64,000 bases of DNA from Marinilabiliaceae bacterium JC040 (lineage in GTDB: Bacteria; Bacteroidota; Bacteroidia; Bacteroidales; Marinifilaceae), in NCBI GenBank assembly GCA_022496785.1, contig SNAP01000002.1, forward strand, positions 62,001-126,000. The letters are read 5' to 3'. Made by a program: the position numbers and the translations under genes. The notes below the pieces were generated by a model. That model saw only the letters and a program-made list of their open reading frames with translations, was not told the origin of the DNA and made no database searches. Of the stretch, positions 18,409-27,361 are shown piece after piece (within the stretch, counting starts at the first letter, position 1; every line of letters begins with the position of its first letter).

Positions 18409-19705
18409 TATATCTGATTTCTTCAATTAAATAATAATTAGCACCTAGGACTATCAATCCAAGTCCAACAAAACATAATCCCTTTATATTAAATTCAATA
18501 TCATAATCTATCAATCTAAATGATGCTAAAACAGCAACAATAGTTAAACCCAGATTCATTCTTAGAATATTATTTTTTATAAATCCATCTATAACTTTAA
18601 TTATTGAATAGATAAATAGTACTACATTTATACACACTAATAAAATAGAATTACTCAATCCAAATAGAATAAAACAAATAATAGCCAAGGACAAATAATA
18701 CAAACAATTAATATTCTGTATTTTCTTCATAAGAAATTCTCTAAATAACAAAATCAAGAAAATAGAAGAAAATAAAATCGTGAAAAATAATTCAGAAAAT
18801 AAGATCGATTCAGAAGATTTTAATTTCTCAATAAATACACTATCTAGAACATTTTGAAAAGATAAAAAACATGCAAAAATCAGTATATTAACACCTCCAA
18901 TTATCTTATATGAATTATAAGCAATACTATTATTTTTAAAATAAGGAGTATCTCCAATATAAGTAAAAATAGAATATAAAGATAAAGACGATATGATGTA
19001 TATACGTGAATCACTATTCATTAATAGAAAAGTAAAAAATACCAAATAAATTGGAACTACCCAATTAAAAATTAAAAGAAAAATATTATCTGATTTATTT
19101 CTATATAAGTAATAATAGTAAGGAAGAATTGCAAGTAGAAATAGACTAAAATTTAATTCATTAGAGAGTGAAGATAAAACTGGTAAACTAGATGAATAAA
19201 AAAATATAGGTATAATGAGTAATAAATAGATTAACGAGGTAACAGATGATTTTAAAATATATACAAAAGGTAGAATTGCAAAAGCACACAAAATTACAGA
19301 ATCACCTAAATCATTATAGAAATTATATATTCTCGAAATCATTAAAATTGCTGATCCAAAAGCTAAAAATATGAAAACACCAACACATTCTCTCCATATA
19401 ACATTATCTTTTTTTCTAAATATAGCATATCCACACAATGTTTGTGCAATAAAAAAAGGAATAAAAGCAATTATAAATCTTGATAATTTTGATAAACTAT
19501 CCCAATAGTGAGAAATAATAGTTTTCATACCCAAAATGACTAACATAAAAACAAGAATTCCAAATAGCAAGATTAAACAATTAGAATTTGTAAGTTCACT
19601 TGAGTTTATATTTTGATCTTTATAGCTAGGTTTAATTTTTTCTGCAAATTTAGGCTTAAGGTTCGAGTGTTTTAATAATTCTGATACATTCATAATAATT
19701 TTCAA
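18401..19705 (-). CDS. DUF2157-family multi-pass membrane protein (copy 2)
   Basis: The 434-residue protein is a clear paralog of the upstream and downstream members: MNVSELLKHSNLKPK at the N-terminus after a short MKII extension, VIWRECVGVFIFLAFGSAI in the core, MISRIYNFYNDLGDS after it, and the ending EEIRYNE. About ten membrane helices follow the cytoplasmic N-terminal part. The start at 19693 (MNVSELLK) may be the true one, matching copy 1. It overlaps the GDYXXLXY gene by eight bases. Confidence 0.72.
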   Translation of the reverse strand: MKIIMNVSELLKHSNLKPKFAEKIKPSYKDQNINSSELTNSNCLILLFGILVFMLVILGMKTIISHYWDSLSKLSRFIIAFIPFFIAQTLCGYAIFRKKDNVIWRECVGVFIFLAFGSAILMISRIYNFYNDLGDSVILCAFAILPFVYILKSSVTSLIYLLLIIPIFFYSSSLPVLSSLSNELNFSLFLLAILPYYYYLYRNKSDNIFLLIFNWVVPIYLVFFTFLLMNSDSRIYIISSLSLYSIFTYIGDTPYFKNNSIAYNSYKIIGGVNILIFACFLSFQNVLDSVFIEKLKSSESILFSELFFTILFSSIFLILLFREFLMKKIQNINCLYYLSLAIICFILFGLSNSILLVCINVVLFIYSIIKVIDGFIKNNILRMNLGLTIVAVLASFRLIDYDIEFNIKGLCFVGLGLIVLGANYYLIEEIRYNE

Positions 19706-19842
19706 GTATTGACTTTGTAAAATTAATAATTATAAACATTATTATGAACTGTTTCATAAATATTTTTACATAAAAATAAATTATTTGTCAAAATGAAGTT
19801 AAATTTAGATGATATACCCTCTTAGATAACAGATAAATAAAA

Positions 19843-19876
19843 AAAGAGCAATGATTCTTAATAATCATTGCTCTTT
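19843..19876 (-). terminator. Rho-independent terminator of the GVQ-repeat gene
   Basis: A 14-bp perfect stem (AAAGAGCAATGATT with AATCATTGCTCTTT, loop of 6) is flanked by A/T runs and lies 23 bases past the stop of the minus-strand gene. Confidence 0.8.
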
Positions 19877-19898
19877 ATAACAAATTCTTCAATTAAAT

Positions 19899-20957
19899 TT
19901 AAAATCTAATACCAGCACTAAAACCAATCCATACATTAACTTTTGTACTTCCACTATTGTTTGACCATATTGACCATGGAGAAAGAGAACAACCAATTTC
20001 TTTTGTACTAGGATTCACATAATCTGAAACAGTAATATTTAAAACAGGACCAGCAAATACTTTTAGATATTTTGCTATAACTTTAGAAAAAGAATATTTC
20101 ACTTGAGTTAACATATTTAGATCTCCTTCAAATTTACCATTTTCAGTAAGTTGATACCCCATAATCTCAATTTGATTTTCCCAACCTTTCTTTAAATGAA
20201 TATTTGTACCAAAACCTAAACCTGCAGCATAATCCAATTCATCATATATATAATTAGCTCCTCCAGAAAATATTGTATAAAAACGATCAGTTCCTAATTT
20301 AAAACTTACATAACTATTAATAGCATCCGAAAAGCCAACTTCTATCTCGTGCTTACCATTCTCTTTTACAATATTCACTAAGCCAATTGGAGCACCTCTT
20401 TCATAAGAATTAGCAATATTAATTAATCCAAATTGAACACCATCAACTTTATCAGCAATATTAACCACACCTGCAACCTGCACTCCTTTAACTTTATTAG
20501 CAACATTTACAGCACCTGCTATCTGTACTCCTTTAGTTTCACTTGCAACATTTATAAGTCCAGCCTCCTGAACTCCTTTAATTTTTTGAGAAAAATTAGC
20601 AATCCCAGCTCCTTGAAACGAAGACTCACCACTTTTAACTATATTAATAACACCAGCAAATTGTGTAGATTTCATACTTTTTCCAGTATAATTAAGAACA
20701 CCAGCAAATTGTACACCTTTAGTTGAATTGATATTCACATTATATAAAGATCCCAGCTCTAAAATTCTATTTCCTGCACTATAACCACCTAAAATATTAA
20801 TAGAGAATTTATTAGTAATTAAATGAGATTGTAGTCCATTTGTTCCTAAAGGACTTACAAATCCTAATTGGAAACTACGTTCATTATTATTAGTCTGTGC
20901 ACTTAGTGATAACACTGAACAGAAAATCATCAAAACACCAAAAAATACGTTTTTCAT
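19899..20957 (-). CDS. Secreted GVQ-repeat surface protein
   Basis: The 352-residue protein has a signal peptide (residues 1-20, SLSAQ). Residues of roughly 75-215 form about eight units of 15-17 residues with the pattern GVQxAGxxNxAxKxK, for example GVQIAGAVNVANKVK and GVQVAGVVNIADKVD, which would stack as a beta-solenoid. The C-terminal 130 residues look like outer-membrane or barrel strands and end in GIRF. The repeats resemble those of Leptospira LA_2272-type surface proteins and many unnamed Bacteroidota proteins. The neighbouring sensor/regulator pair is 143 bases upstream on the same strand. Function is unknown. Confidence 0.65.
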   Translation of the reverse strand: MKNVFFGVLMIFCSVLSLSAQTNNNERSFQLGFVSPLGTNGLQSHLITNKFSINILGGYSAGNRILELGSLYNVNINSTKGVQFAGVLNYTGKSMKSTQFAGVINIVKSGESSFQGAGIANFSQKIKGVQEAGLINVASETKGVQIAGAVNVANKVKGVQVAGVVNIADKVDGVQFGLINIANSYERGAPIGLVNIVKENGKHEIEVGFSDAINSYVSFKLGTDRFYTIFSGGANYIYDELDYAAGLGFGTNIHLKKGWENQIEIMGYQLTENGKFEGDLNMLTQVKYSFSKVIAKYLKVFAGPVLNITVSDYVNPSTKEIGCSLSPWSIWSNNSGSTKVNVWIGFSAGIRF

Positions 20958-21100
20958 CTTAATTAATTTATAATTATTGTTATTTATTTACACCCAAAAG
21001 TATACTATACAATTCACTAAAGAAATCAAATTTGGGCATATTGACGAACCGTATGACTGAACTTCACAAACACAAGTATGAATTTAAAAGAATCAATAAA

Positions 21101-21856
21101 CTAAGACTGACCATCAAGCCAATTCACAAACTCTTGAACTTTTATTCTACTTATAAGCACCTCTTTCTCAAACATAGGATTTAGAATAACCTTTAATCTG
21201 CTATTAAAATACTTTGAGACCTTATCAATAGAAGAAATTGAAGCAATACATCCTCTTGTAAGTCTAAAGAAATTCATAGGATCAAGCATAGATTCCAAAG
21301 TTTCAATTTTATAATCTACAATATGTCTTTTTCCATTTTTCTGCATAAGAAAAGTAAGTCTATCTTCAACATAAAAATATGCGACATCTACAATATTAAC
21401 GAAACTTAATTTATCTCCTAATTTAATAGCGATACGGCTTTTATAAACATTACCTGGATTACGTAATTGATTAAGCAATTCAGACATATTATAATTCGTA
21501 AACTGTTTATTTTTCTCAAAACGATCAACAGCAGAAATTAATTTCTGTTCGTCAATAGGTTTTAAAAGATAACCTACACCATTAACTTCAAAAGCTTGAA
21601 TAGCATATCTTTCATAAGCAGTAATAAATATTATTGGAATTCTAACTTCTAAAGAATTAAAGATATCGAAACTTATTCCATCAGAAAGGTGAATATCCAT
21701 AAATATCAGATCTGCACTATTATTTAAAAGCCAATCTACACTCTTTTTTACACTATCAATAATCTCAACAATAATCATTTGTGGAAAATTTTTTGAGATT
21801 AAACGAACTAATTCTTCCTGAGCTAATTGCTCATCTTCTACTATTAAGACTTTCAT
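21101..21856 (-). CDS. LytTR-family response regulator
   Basis: The 251-residue protein has an N-terminal receiver domain (VEDEQ acidic pocket, phospho-acceptor Asp54 in FMDIHLSDG, KPIDEQKL near the end) and a C-terminal LytTR DNA-binding domain with SRIAIKLGDK, VAYFYVEDR and FFRLTRGCI. It is the partner of the histidine kinase just upstream, which it overlaps by four bases. LytTR regulators bind paired direct repeats. Its targets cannot be read from the window, although the GVQ-repeat gene follows on the same strand. Confidence 0.92.
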   Translation of the reverse strand: MKVLIVEDEQLAQEELVRLISKNFPQMIIVEIIDSVKKSVDWLLNNSADLIFMDIHLSDGISFDIFNSLEVRIPIIFITAYERYAIQAFEVNGVGYLLKPIDEQKLISAVDRFEKNKQFTNYNMSELLNQLRNPGNVYKSRIAIKLGDKLSFVNIVDVAYFYVEDRLTFLMQKNGKRHIVDYKIETLESMLDPMNFFRLTRGCIASISSIDKVSKYFNSRLKVILNPMFEKEVLISRIKVQEFVNWLDGQS

Positions 21857-22866
21857 AGCAATGGTAATTTCACATTAAATTGTAAATTATTATTCTCTAT
21901 TTCGATATTTTGTTTAGAAATAATATTATACTTCTGTTGTAGATTTTCAAGACCAATTCCAGTACTTTCTTCAACCCTAGTACGAGCAATCATATTATTA
22001 GAAACTAATAAATACTCTCCCTGACTACAAATTGTTATCGTAAGAGGATTATCTACTCTTATTGAGTTATGTTTTACAGCATTCTCAATTAGAAGTTGAA
22101 GAGACATAGGTGGAATTTGTAGATCTAAATCGTTTTCATCAATCTCTATTTTGCAACGAAGTGCATCACCATATCTAATTCTTAATACCTCAATATAAGT
22201 ATTAATAAACTCTACTTCATCAATTACATAAACTAGATCCTTAGTATCTTGAGATAGTACATAACGATATACTTTAGAAAATTTTTGTATGTAATTTACT
22301 GCTTTTTGTGAATCTTTATTTATTAAAGAAGTAAGAACATTAAGACTATTAAATAAGAAATGCGGATTAATCTGGCTTTTCAATTGTAGATATTGCATAT
22401 GCAAATTCTCTTTTTGAAGAGAATCATTCTTTTTTATTTGAATAAGATATTCAAGAATTGTTACTATAAATACATTCAGTAGTATAGTCAATAGTGCAGA
22501 GGTATAAAAATCTGCAGAATTAACAAACTTATGAATACTTCCCAGATCATAAAATCTAAAAGGCAAACTTCCAATAATCACAAATAGTATAGCTAGTAAT
22601 ATTAGAATAAAAGCTTCAAATATTATTCGTGTAACAAGTCTAGATGCGAACCATCTTGAATTATTAATATACATAACCATCTTATAATCTGCAATTGTAA
22701 TTAGCATCGTATATGGAACAGACACTAACATATTGCCTAAGAAGATAGCTAATGAAAATTTTCTTTGCGAATCTGCAAAATTCAATAGAATAATTAAAAG
22801 TGCAGATAGTGATATAGCGCCAACTAGAATAAGAATCCAGTGTCTATAAATAGTAATCTTTTTCAT
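21853..22866 (-). CDS. LytS/YehU-type sensor histidine kinase
   Basis: The 337-residue inner-membrane kinase has four N-terminal membrane helices (about residues 8-30, 40-60, 80-102 and 122-142) and then the His_kinase domain with QINPHFLFNSLNVL (phospho-His169). The ATP-binding part has LLIENAVKHN and GIGLENLQQKY. This short kinase class pairs with LytTR regulators, here encoded immediately downstream with a four-base overlap. With almost no periplasmic loop, it probably senses a membrane signal. Confidence 0.92.
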   Translation of the reverse strand: MKKITIYRHWILILVGAISLSALLIILLNFADSQRKFSLAIFLGNMLVSVPYTMLITIADYKMVMYINNSRWFASRLVTRIIFEAFILILLAILFVIIGSLPFRFYDLGSIHKFVNSADFYTSALLTILLNVFIVTILEYLIQIKKNDSLQKENLHMQYLQLKSQINPHFLFNSLNVLTSLINKDSQKAVNYIQKFSKVYRYVLSQDTKDLVYVIDEVEFINTYIEVLRIRYGDALRCKIEIDENDLDLQIPPMSLQLLIENAVKHNSIRVDNPLTITICSQGEYLLVSNNMIARTRVEESTGIGLENLQQKYNIISKQNIEIENNNLQFNVKLPLL

Positions 22867-23067
22867 ATATTTATTTACCCAACTTAAGTATAATTTTTAT
22901 ATACAAAATTAGGGTATAAATACATCTTAAACAATTTAAGAAACATAAACTCTATATAATAATGTCTGAACTTAAATATCTCTTACATCAATTAAGTTTA
23001 TTAGTACTAAAATTCTTATTCAAAACAAGAGAGTCATATTTTTTTCATAGGAAACAAACTAATATCG

Positions 23068-23601
23068 TTAATATATATACTCATCTAAAAAGAAAATTGA
23101 TTCTTCTTTAAAAAAATAATCTTCCAACATATTTACTTCCAAATATTTATTTAACACACTCTCTTTTAAATAGACCAAATGCTTATTGAAATACAGCCTA
23201 ATTCTTTCTTTTCCTTTAAAAGACTTTGTTAAAATATTAATTGAAAATTTCGTTTGAGGCTTCAACTTTTTTACAAAACTTGTAAATATTATAGGTGGCA
23301 AGTTATGTTCCAAATTATCATAAATTAATTGAGCAAAAGAAAAATCTCCTCTTGTCTTAAAGAAATAGCGCCTAAGTTTTTGTTCCACACTTAATTCAGA
23401 AACATCCAACTTATCCAACCATAGAATTAAATTTTCTTTATTACAATTGATTATATCAACTGAAACAACAGTATACCTGGTACTATCAATAAAGTAAGTA
23501 TTATCCTTTAATTCTAAATTAAGTACATTCTTTTGTGCAAAAACACTCAAACTTTGTAAAAATATTAAAATTCCAAATAGAAATACACCTCGCATAATCA
23601 T
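23068..23601 (-). CDS. Hypothetical exported protein
   Basis: The 177-residue protein has a signal peptide (about residues 1-22, ending VFAQ). The mature part is mixed alpha/beta with no motif that I recognise. It has no lipobox. The gene is 73 bases downstream of the MORN/YwqK gene on the same strand and could be transcribed with it, as accessory cargo in this region. Confidence 0.55.
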   Translation of the reverse strand: MIMRGVFLFGILIFLQSLSVFAQKNVLNLELKDNTYFIDSTRYTVVSVDIINCNKENLILWLDKLDVSELSVEQKLRRYFFKTRGDFSFAQLIYDNLEHNLPPIIFTSFVKKLKPQTKFSINILTKSFKGKERIRLYFNKHLVYLKESVLNKYLEVNMLEDYFFKEESIFFLDEYIY

Positions 23602-23674
23602 CTATAATTAAAATTCATCTTGTTTCCCCATTATTTTCAATTCTCCTTAGTATTAGTTTTAAATATATTTGTTT

Positions 23675-24454
23675 CTATTTAAAAGTTTTACTTAATTTTA
23701 GCCTACCATCTTGGGTATAAAATTTCCAATTACCAATAGGAGCATTATTTTTAAATATACCTTTTTGTTCTATATTTCCATTTTCAAAATAATGAATTGA
23801 TATTCCATTCTGACTATCTTCAACAAACTTTTCTATCCTCATTATGCGACCTCTTTTGTAAAAAGATTTAAAGATCCCATTTTTTCTACCTTCATGATAT
23901 AAACCAACTTGTAATGTATCTCCATTTTTATAAAAGGTTATAAACTTCCCATCTTGAACACCATTAATCCACTTTCCTTTTTGCTGTAAAATTCCATTTT
24001 CATAATAAATAAAAGAAGAATCAATCTTTTTACCTTTCTCCCATGAAAATTGCTCTTTTAAATTTGAATTTGGATAATAACTTCTTGATATTCCATTTAA
24101 CTTTCCTTTTATCCAGAAAGATTCTTCTTGGAGTACTCCATTATTGTAATAGAATAAAGATTTTCCATCCTGAAGATTATTTTTAAAATTTATTTGCTTT
24201 AACAAATTTCCTTTATTGTCATAAAATTTCCAAATACCTTCCTGCTTTCCCACACACCAATTACCACTTTCCTTTATCTTACCATTTTCATAATATAAAG
24301 TTGCATCTCCATGTTTTAAACCATCTACAATGGTCCCCCTAGCTTTAATATGTCCATCATCATAATGCAAAATTATTTCCTCTTTACTTGGATAAAGAAA
24401 TAATATTAATGATACTAACACTAATAAAATTAAAACAAATACTGATTTTTTCAT
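23675..24454 (-). CDS. YwqK-family MORN-repeat protein (antitoxin-like)
   Basis: The 259-residue protein has an N-terminal hydrophobic segment (residues 4-22) and about nine MORN-variant units of about 24 residues built on YYENGKIKExGxW and GxxxGxWKFYD, for example DGDATLYYENGKIKESGNW. Such proteins are annotated as YwqK antitoxins of toxin-immunity loci in Bacteroidota, though most are untested. A beta-hairpin repeat fold is expected. The N-terminal anchor would place the repeats outside the cytoplasm, which suits protection against an imported toxin. No matching toxin gene is adjacent. Confidence 0.75.
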   Translation of the reverse strand: MKKSVFVLILLVLVSLILFLYPSKEEIILHYDDGHIKARGTIVDGLKHGDATLYYENGKIKESGNWCVGKQEGIWKFYDNKGNLLKQINFKNNLQDGKSLFYYNNGVLQEESFWIKGKLNGISRSYYPNSNLKEQFSWEKGKKIDSSFIYYENGILQQKGKWINGVQDGKFITFYKNGDTLQVGLYHEGRKNGIFKSFYKRGRIMRIEKFVEDSQNGISIHYFENGNIEQKGIFKNNAPIGNWKFYTQDGRLKLSKTFK

Positions 24455-24530
24455 AACTATTAATTCTCAAATTCTCTATAATCATTTACATAGTAAATTT
24501 AATAAATCATATTACTTCTACAAATATTTA

Positions 24531-24773
24531 TCAATATTGAAAGTGATATTTCTTAGACAACAAATCAATCTCTAAAACATTTGAGAGTTTAGTTTCAAAA
24601 TTACCAATAGAATAATTCACTTCTACAAATAAATCATAACTCCCTTTTTTTAAAAACGGAGAAAAGTCTTTAACTGCAAATCTTATAACCTTAACAAATT
24701 CTTCATTTGATGATAGTTTAACTGTGTTATTGCAATCTAAATAAATTGATTCCAAATCTATAATTACATCCAT
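24531..24773 (-). CDS. Small hypothetical protein
   Basis: This 80-residue soluble protein has an ATG start, alternating beta-type segments and an acidic character (SNEEFVKVIRFAVKDF). I see no signal peptide or known motif. It sits among immunity-like genes and Rhs debris and could be a small immunity protein or the rest of a larger gene; neither is proven. Confidence 0.4.
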   Translation of the reverse strand: MDVIIDLESIYLDCNNTVKLSSNEEFVKVIRFAVKDFSPFLKKGSYDLFVEVNYSIGNFETKLSNVLEIDLLSKKYHFQY

Positions 24774-24935
24774 TTCCTAGATTTTATTTTTGAAAAAACA
24801 CAACTGTATATACTTGAGAAACTTTCACTAGATTTTGATGATTAATTTTTCCGTTCAATTTCTGATATATTTCTTGTAAACTGACCAATAAATGGAATAT
24901 TTCCTTAACCTCAAAGAAATCTGAAGTTTAAGTTC

Positions 24936-25265
24936 TTATTCGCTACTTGTTGTATCTTTAATAATCAACCAATAAGGAATAATCATATGCTTTTCCTTAG
25001 TTTTATACTTCTCAAGTATCTCTCCATCACTTATGTTTAAATAAAGAATATACCTAGTAAATCCCTCAGACATAACTTCATCTAATTGTAATAATGTACC
25101 TGTTTTTAATGAACCTATATCATCAATATAATAATCATTTTTAAGCCTATAATAATCATTATCACTAATATGTTTTACATTGTAGATATATATAACCAAT
25201 GCAAATAACCCCATAGTAAAGCCTAAAAAGAAACATGTTAATTTTGAATTAAAAAACTTTTTCAT
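24936..25265 (-). CDS. Hypothetical protein with one membrane anchor
   Basis: The 109-residue protein has one N-terminal helix (about residues 8-28) and a short periplasmic or cytoplasmic domain containing DDIGSLKTGTLLQLDEV and a beta-rich tail. No family was recognised. It lies beside the decayed gene at 25411-25721, from which it is separated by a noncoding gap of 145 bases. Confidence 0.45.
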   Translation of the reverse strand: MKKFFNSKLTCFFLGFTMGLFALVIYIYNVKHISDNDYYRLKNDYYIDDIGSLKTGTLLQLDEVMSEGFTRYILYLNISDGEILEKYKTKEKHMIIPYWLIIKDTTSSE

Positions 25266-25410
25266 TACTTATCCTTCTTTTGTTCTGATTTTATTCCACT
25301 TATGATTAATCAATTTACATTAGATAACCACTTTTTTCCCTTACTTAAATATTGCAATTCAAATTGTTTGACATTAATAGTAAGAGATTTAAATTATTTC
25401 TTAATAGTAT

Positions 25411-25721
25411 TCATAAGTTCAACATTATTGTATAGAGTCTTTCCTCTGTGCTATCAGTGTAAAGCGATTCTCCATTATCATATAAGATGGAAAAGATTTT
25501 TAAACAGGATTCATCTTTTCGTATATTTTTATCCTTATATAGATACATCTTCAATGATCTTTTAAATATATTATTAATAGAATCCAACTCTATTTTTCCA
25601 TTGGACTCATTTCATTTATAAGAAATACTCGACCTATAGTCTCAGATTTTAAAATCTTTTCTTGTGCTCTGGTACTTACACCAGATATGATTAAACATAC
25701 CAATATTATAATTCTAGCCAT
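25411..25721 (-). pseudogene. Frameshifted small exported-protein gene
   Basis: The minus strand encodes a signal peptide (MARIIILVCLIISG, VSTRAQ) that runs to a stop at 25590. A second frame then continues without a stop from ESNGKIELDSIN through SLKMYLYKDKNIRKDE to a TGA at 25411. One small indel near 25605 would join them into a protein of about 103 residues. The gene is therefore probably broken. The plus-strand open frame across the same bases is a shadow. Confidence 0.5.
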
Positions 25722-25797
25722 AACTATAACATTTTTGCCTAGGTGTAACGCAACTAACTGCTATTATTAATATAAGTATCATTAGTAAGTTCTTCAT
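25714..25797 (-). pseudogene. Truncated copy of the lipoprotein gene at 28538-29044
   Basis: The 27-codon frame encodes a lipoprotein signal (IAVSC, then VTPRQKCY) and stops at once. Its first 71 bases (25727-25797) match 28974-29044 with about 6 mismatches, so it is the 5' end of a duplicated gene that lost its body. Confidence 0.75.
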
Positions 25798-25861
25798 ATC
25801 TTATGATTTTTTATTTGTTAACTGTTGGTCATACGGCAATAAATTAGATTTCTAATCATAT

Positions 25862-25898
25862 ATTAATCCCTAAATAGTAATTTTATTTAGGGATTAAT
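25862..25898 (-). terminator. Rho-independent terminator of the MORN lipoprotein gene
   Basis: A perfect 15-bp stem (ATTAATCCCTAAATA with TATTTAGGGATTAAT, loop of 7) begins ten bases past the stop of the minus-strand gene at 25908. Confidence 0.75.
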
Positions 25899-25907
25899 AT
25901 ATAATAA

Positions 25908-26642
25908 TTATAAACTCATAATATCCGATTTTTTTATTTCTCCTTTTTCATATTTGATAATTTTCTTTTTACCTTCTTTGTTAGTTGTTTCCCAGATTCC
26001 ATCTCTAATTCCTTTTGAAAAAAAACCTTTAGTAACTAAATTACCATTCTCATTAAATAATTCAATCTTTCCATGTAGTTTGTTTTCTAAGTAATTCCCT
26101 TTCTCTAGAATCGTTCCATTTTTATTGTATAATCTATATGCTCCATTTTTAAGCCCTCTTTTATAATTTACTTCAGCATAAATCCTACCATCTTCGTAAT
26201 AGTGTGTCGATAAACCGTCAAGTATCCCATTTAAATAATGCTCTTTAATATTTAGAACTCCTGATTCATAATAAGAATACGCTACTCCATTTATCTTATC
26301 ATTTGAATAATACATTCTAACTTTCAATTTTTTACCAGAATAATACTTTTCAACAATTCCATTTAACTTTCCTTTGTGATAATTAGCTATTTCTTTAATT
26401 TCACCTCTTTCATCGTAGATAATTGCCTTTCCATGAATTAAATTATTTTTAAAATTTCCTTCAAATTTTAAACTTCCATCAGAATAAAACATCTGAGCTT
26501 TTCCTTCTTTTAGACCACTATCATCTACAAAATATAATGCTTTTAACGTTCCTGAATCATAGAATTCTTTTTTTTCATTTGTAATGCTACAACTGAAAAA
26601 CAATAGCAAAGAAGATGCTAATATTATATAAATTTTTATCAT
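25908..26642 (-). CDS. MORN-repeat lipoprotein (YwqK-like)
   Basis: The 244-residue protein has a lipobox (LLFFSC, Cys18) and about eight MORN-variant units such as KGKLNGIVEKYYSGKKLK and NGAYRLYNKNGTILEKG. It is similar in design to the MORN protein at 23675 but is lipid-anchored. It may act as an immunity-type protein in the envelope; this is inferred from family annotation and location only. Its ATG overlaps the TGA of the upstream membrane protein gene (ATGA), so the two form an operon. Confidence 0.72.
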   Translation of the reverse strand: MIKIYIILASSLLLFFSCSITNEKKEFYDSGTLKALYFVDDSGLKEGKAQMFYSDGSLKFEGNFKNNLIHGKAIIYDERGEIKEIANYHKGKLNGIVEKYYSGKKLKVRMYYSNDKINGVAYSYYESGVLNIKEHYLNGILDGLSTHYYEDGRIYAEVNYKRGLKNGAYRLYNKNGTILEKGNYLENKLHGKIELFNENGNLVTKGFFSKGIRDGIWETTNKEGKKKIIKYEKGEIKKSDIMSL

Positions 26643-27178
26643 ATTATTTCCTTTCTTATTAAGTTTATAATTAACATTCCCTTAAAATATTGAACTATTA
26701 TTTTTTTTCTAAAAGGAATTAATAGTTTATATTTTCTTATTAATTTCAAATACATAAAAATATTAATAATAGGAAAACATCTTAAAATTCCCAGTTCTTG
26801 ATTAAAAAAATTAAATGATTTGGTATGTATATAAAGAAACAAGGGATTAATAAAACCCATACTTGCATATACTGCTATATTAATATTCTTATTTTTTGCT
26901 TGTCTATAATAAAACTCAATATTTTCTTTATAATCACATGCATACATAGTAATACCCATATTTATATATAAAACAATAGGAATACACACACCAATAACAG
27001 GATGAAAAATCTTACTCTCAATATTAAAAAAATACACAAATAGAGAGATATAAAAACATATTACATTTATACATAACGCAATAAAAGATACAATAGTTAA
27101 TACAAGACCTGTTCTAGCAATTATCATAGTTTTATTTATTAAATTCTCCAAAAATAATTTACCGTTGTACAACTTCAT
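26639..27178 (-). CDS. Hypothetical multi-pass membrane protein
   Basis: The 179-residue protein has about three to four hydrophobic helices (near residues 18-45, 56-75 and 96-115) and a basic C-terminus. The ATG at 27178 is chosen over an upstream TTG. It ends in TGA overlapping the MORN lipoprotein start, so the pair is probably co-translated and could be a toxin/immunity-type unit, though neither member shows a toxin domain. No family was recognised. Confidence 0.55.
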   Translation of the reverse strand: MKLYNGKLFLENLINKTMIIARTGLVLTIVSFIALCINVICFYISLFVYFFNIESKIFHPVIGVCIPIVLYINMGITMYACDYKENIEFYYRQAKNKNINIAVYASMGFINPLFLYIHTKSFNFFNQELGILRCFPIINIFMYLKLIRKYKLLIPFRKKIIVQYFKGMLIINLIRKEII

Positions 27179-27325
27179 TGTATACAACAAAAATACATTT
27201 CAGTATAAGGGTTACTTTACTCATAGTTCATCGTATTAAATTATTCTTTACGACCATTGTTGGTTATAACCCAATCTCATTTTAATGCAAGTGGGTTAAA
27301 TTCCGTTTTCAATTTTAGCTTACTC

Positions 27326-27350
27326 GCCGCAAGTATTGAAGACTTGCGGC
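27326..27350. repeat. GC-rich inverted repeat
   Basis: GCCGCAAGT and ACTTGCGGC form a perfect 9-bp hairpin with a loop of 7, standing out in AT-rich DNA. It lies 12 bases beyond the stop-side of a minus-strand lipoprotein gene's upstream neighbour, without a T-run; it may be a terminator stem or a remnant of a mobile repeat. Confidence 0.5.
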
Positions 27351-27361
27351 AGTTGAGGAAT

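Noticed and set aside
20433-20726. Plus-strand open frame opposite the GVQ-repeat gene
   Set aside because: It mirrors the repeat units of the minus-strand gene and has a periodic nonsense-like sequence (NINHTCN, NIYSTCY).
25302-25565. Plus-strand open frame of 87 codons
   Set aside because: It is antisense to the broken minus-strand gene, whose frames have signal peptide and coding character. The plus-strand protein has none.
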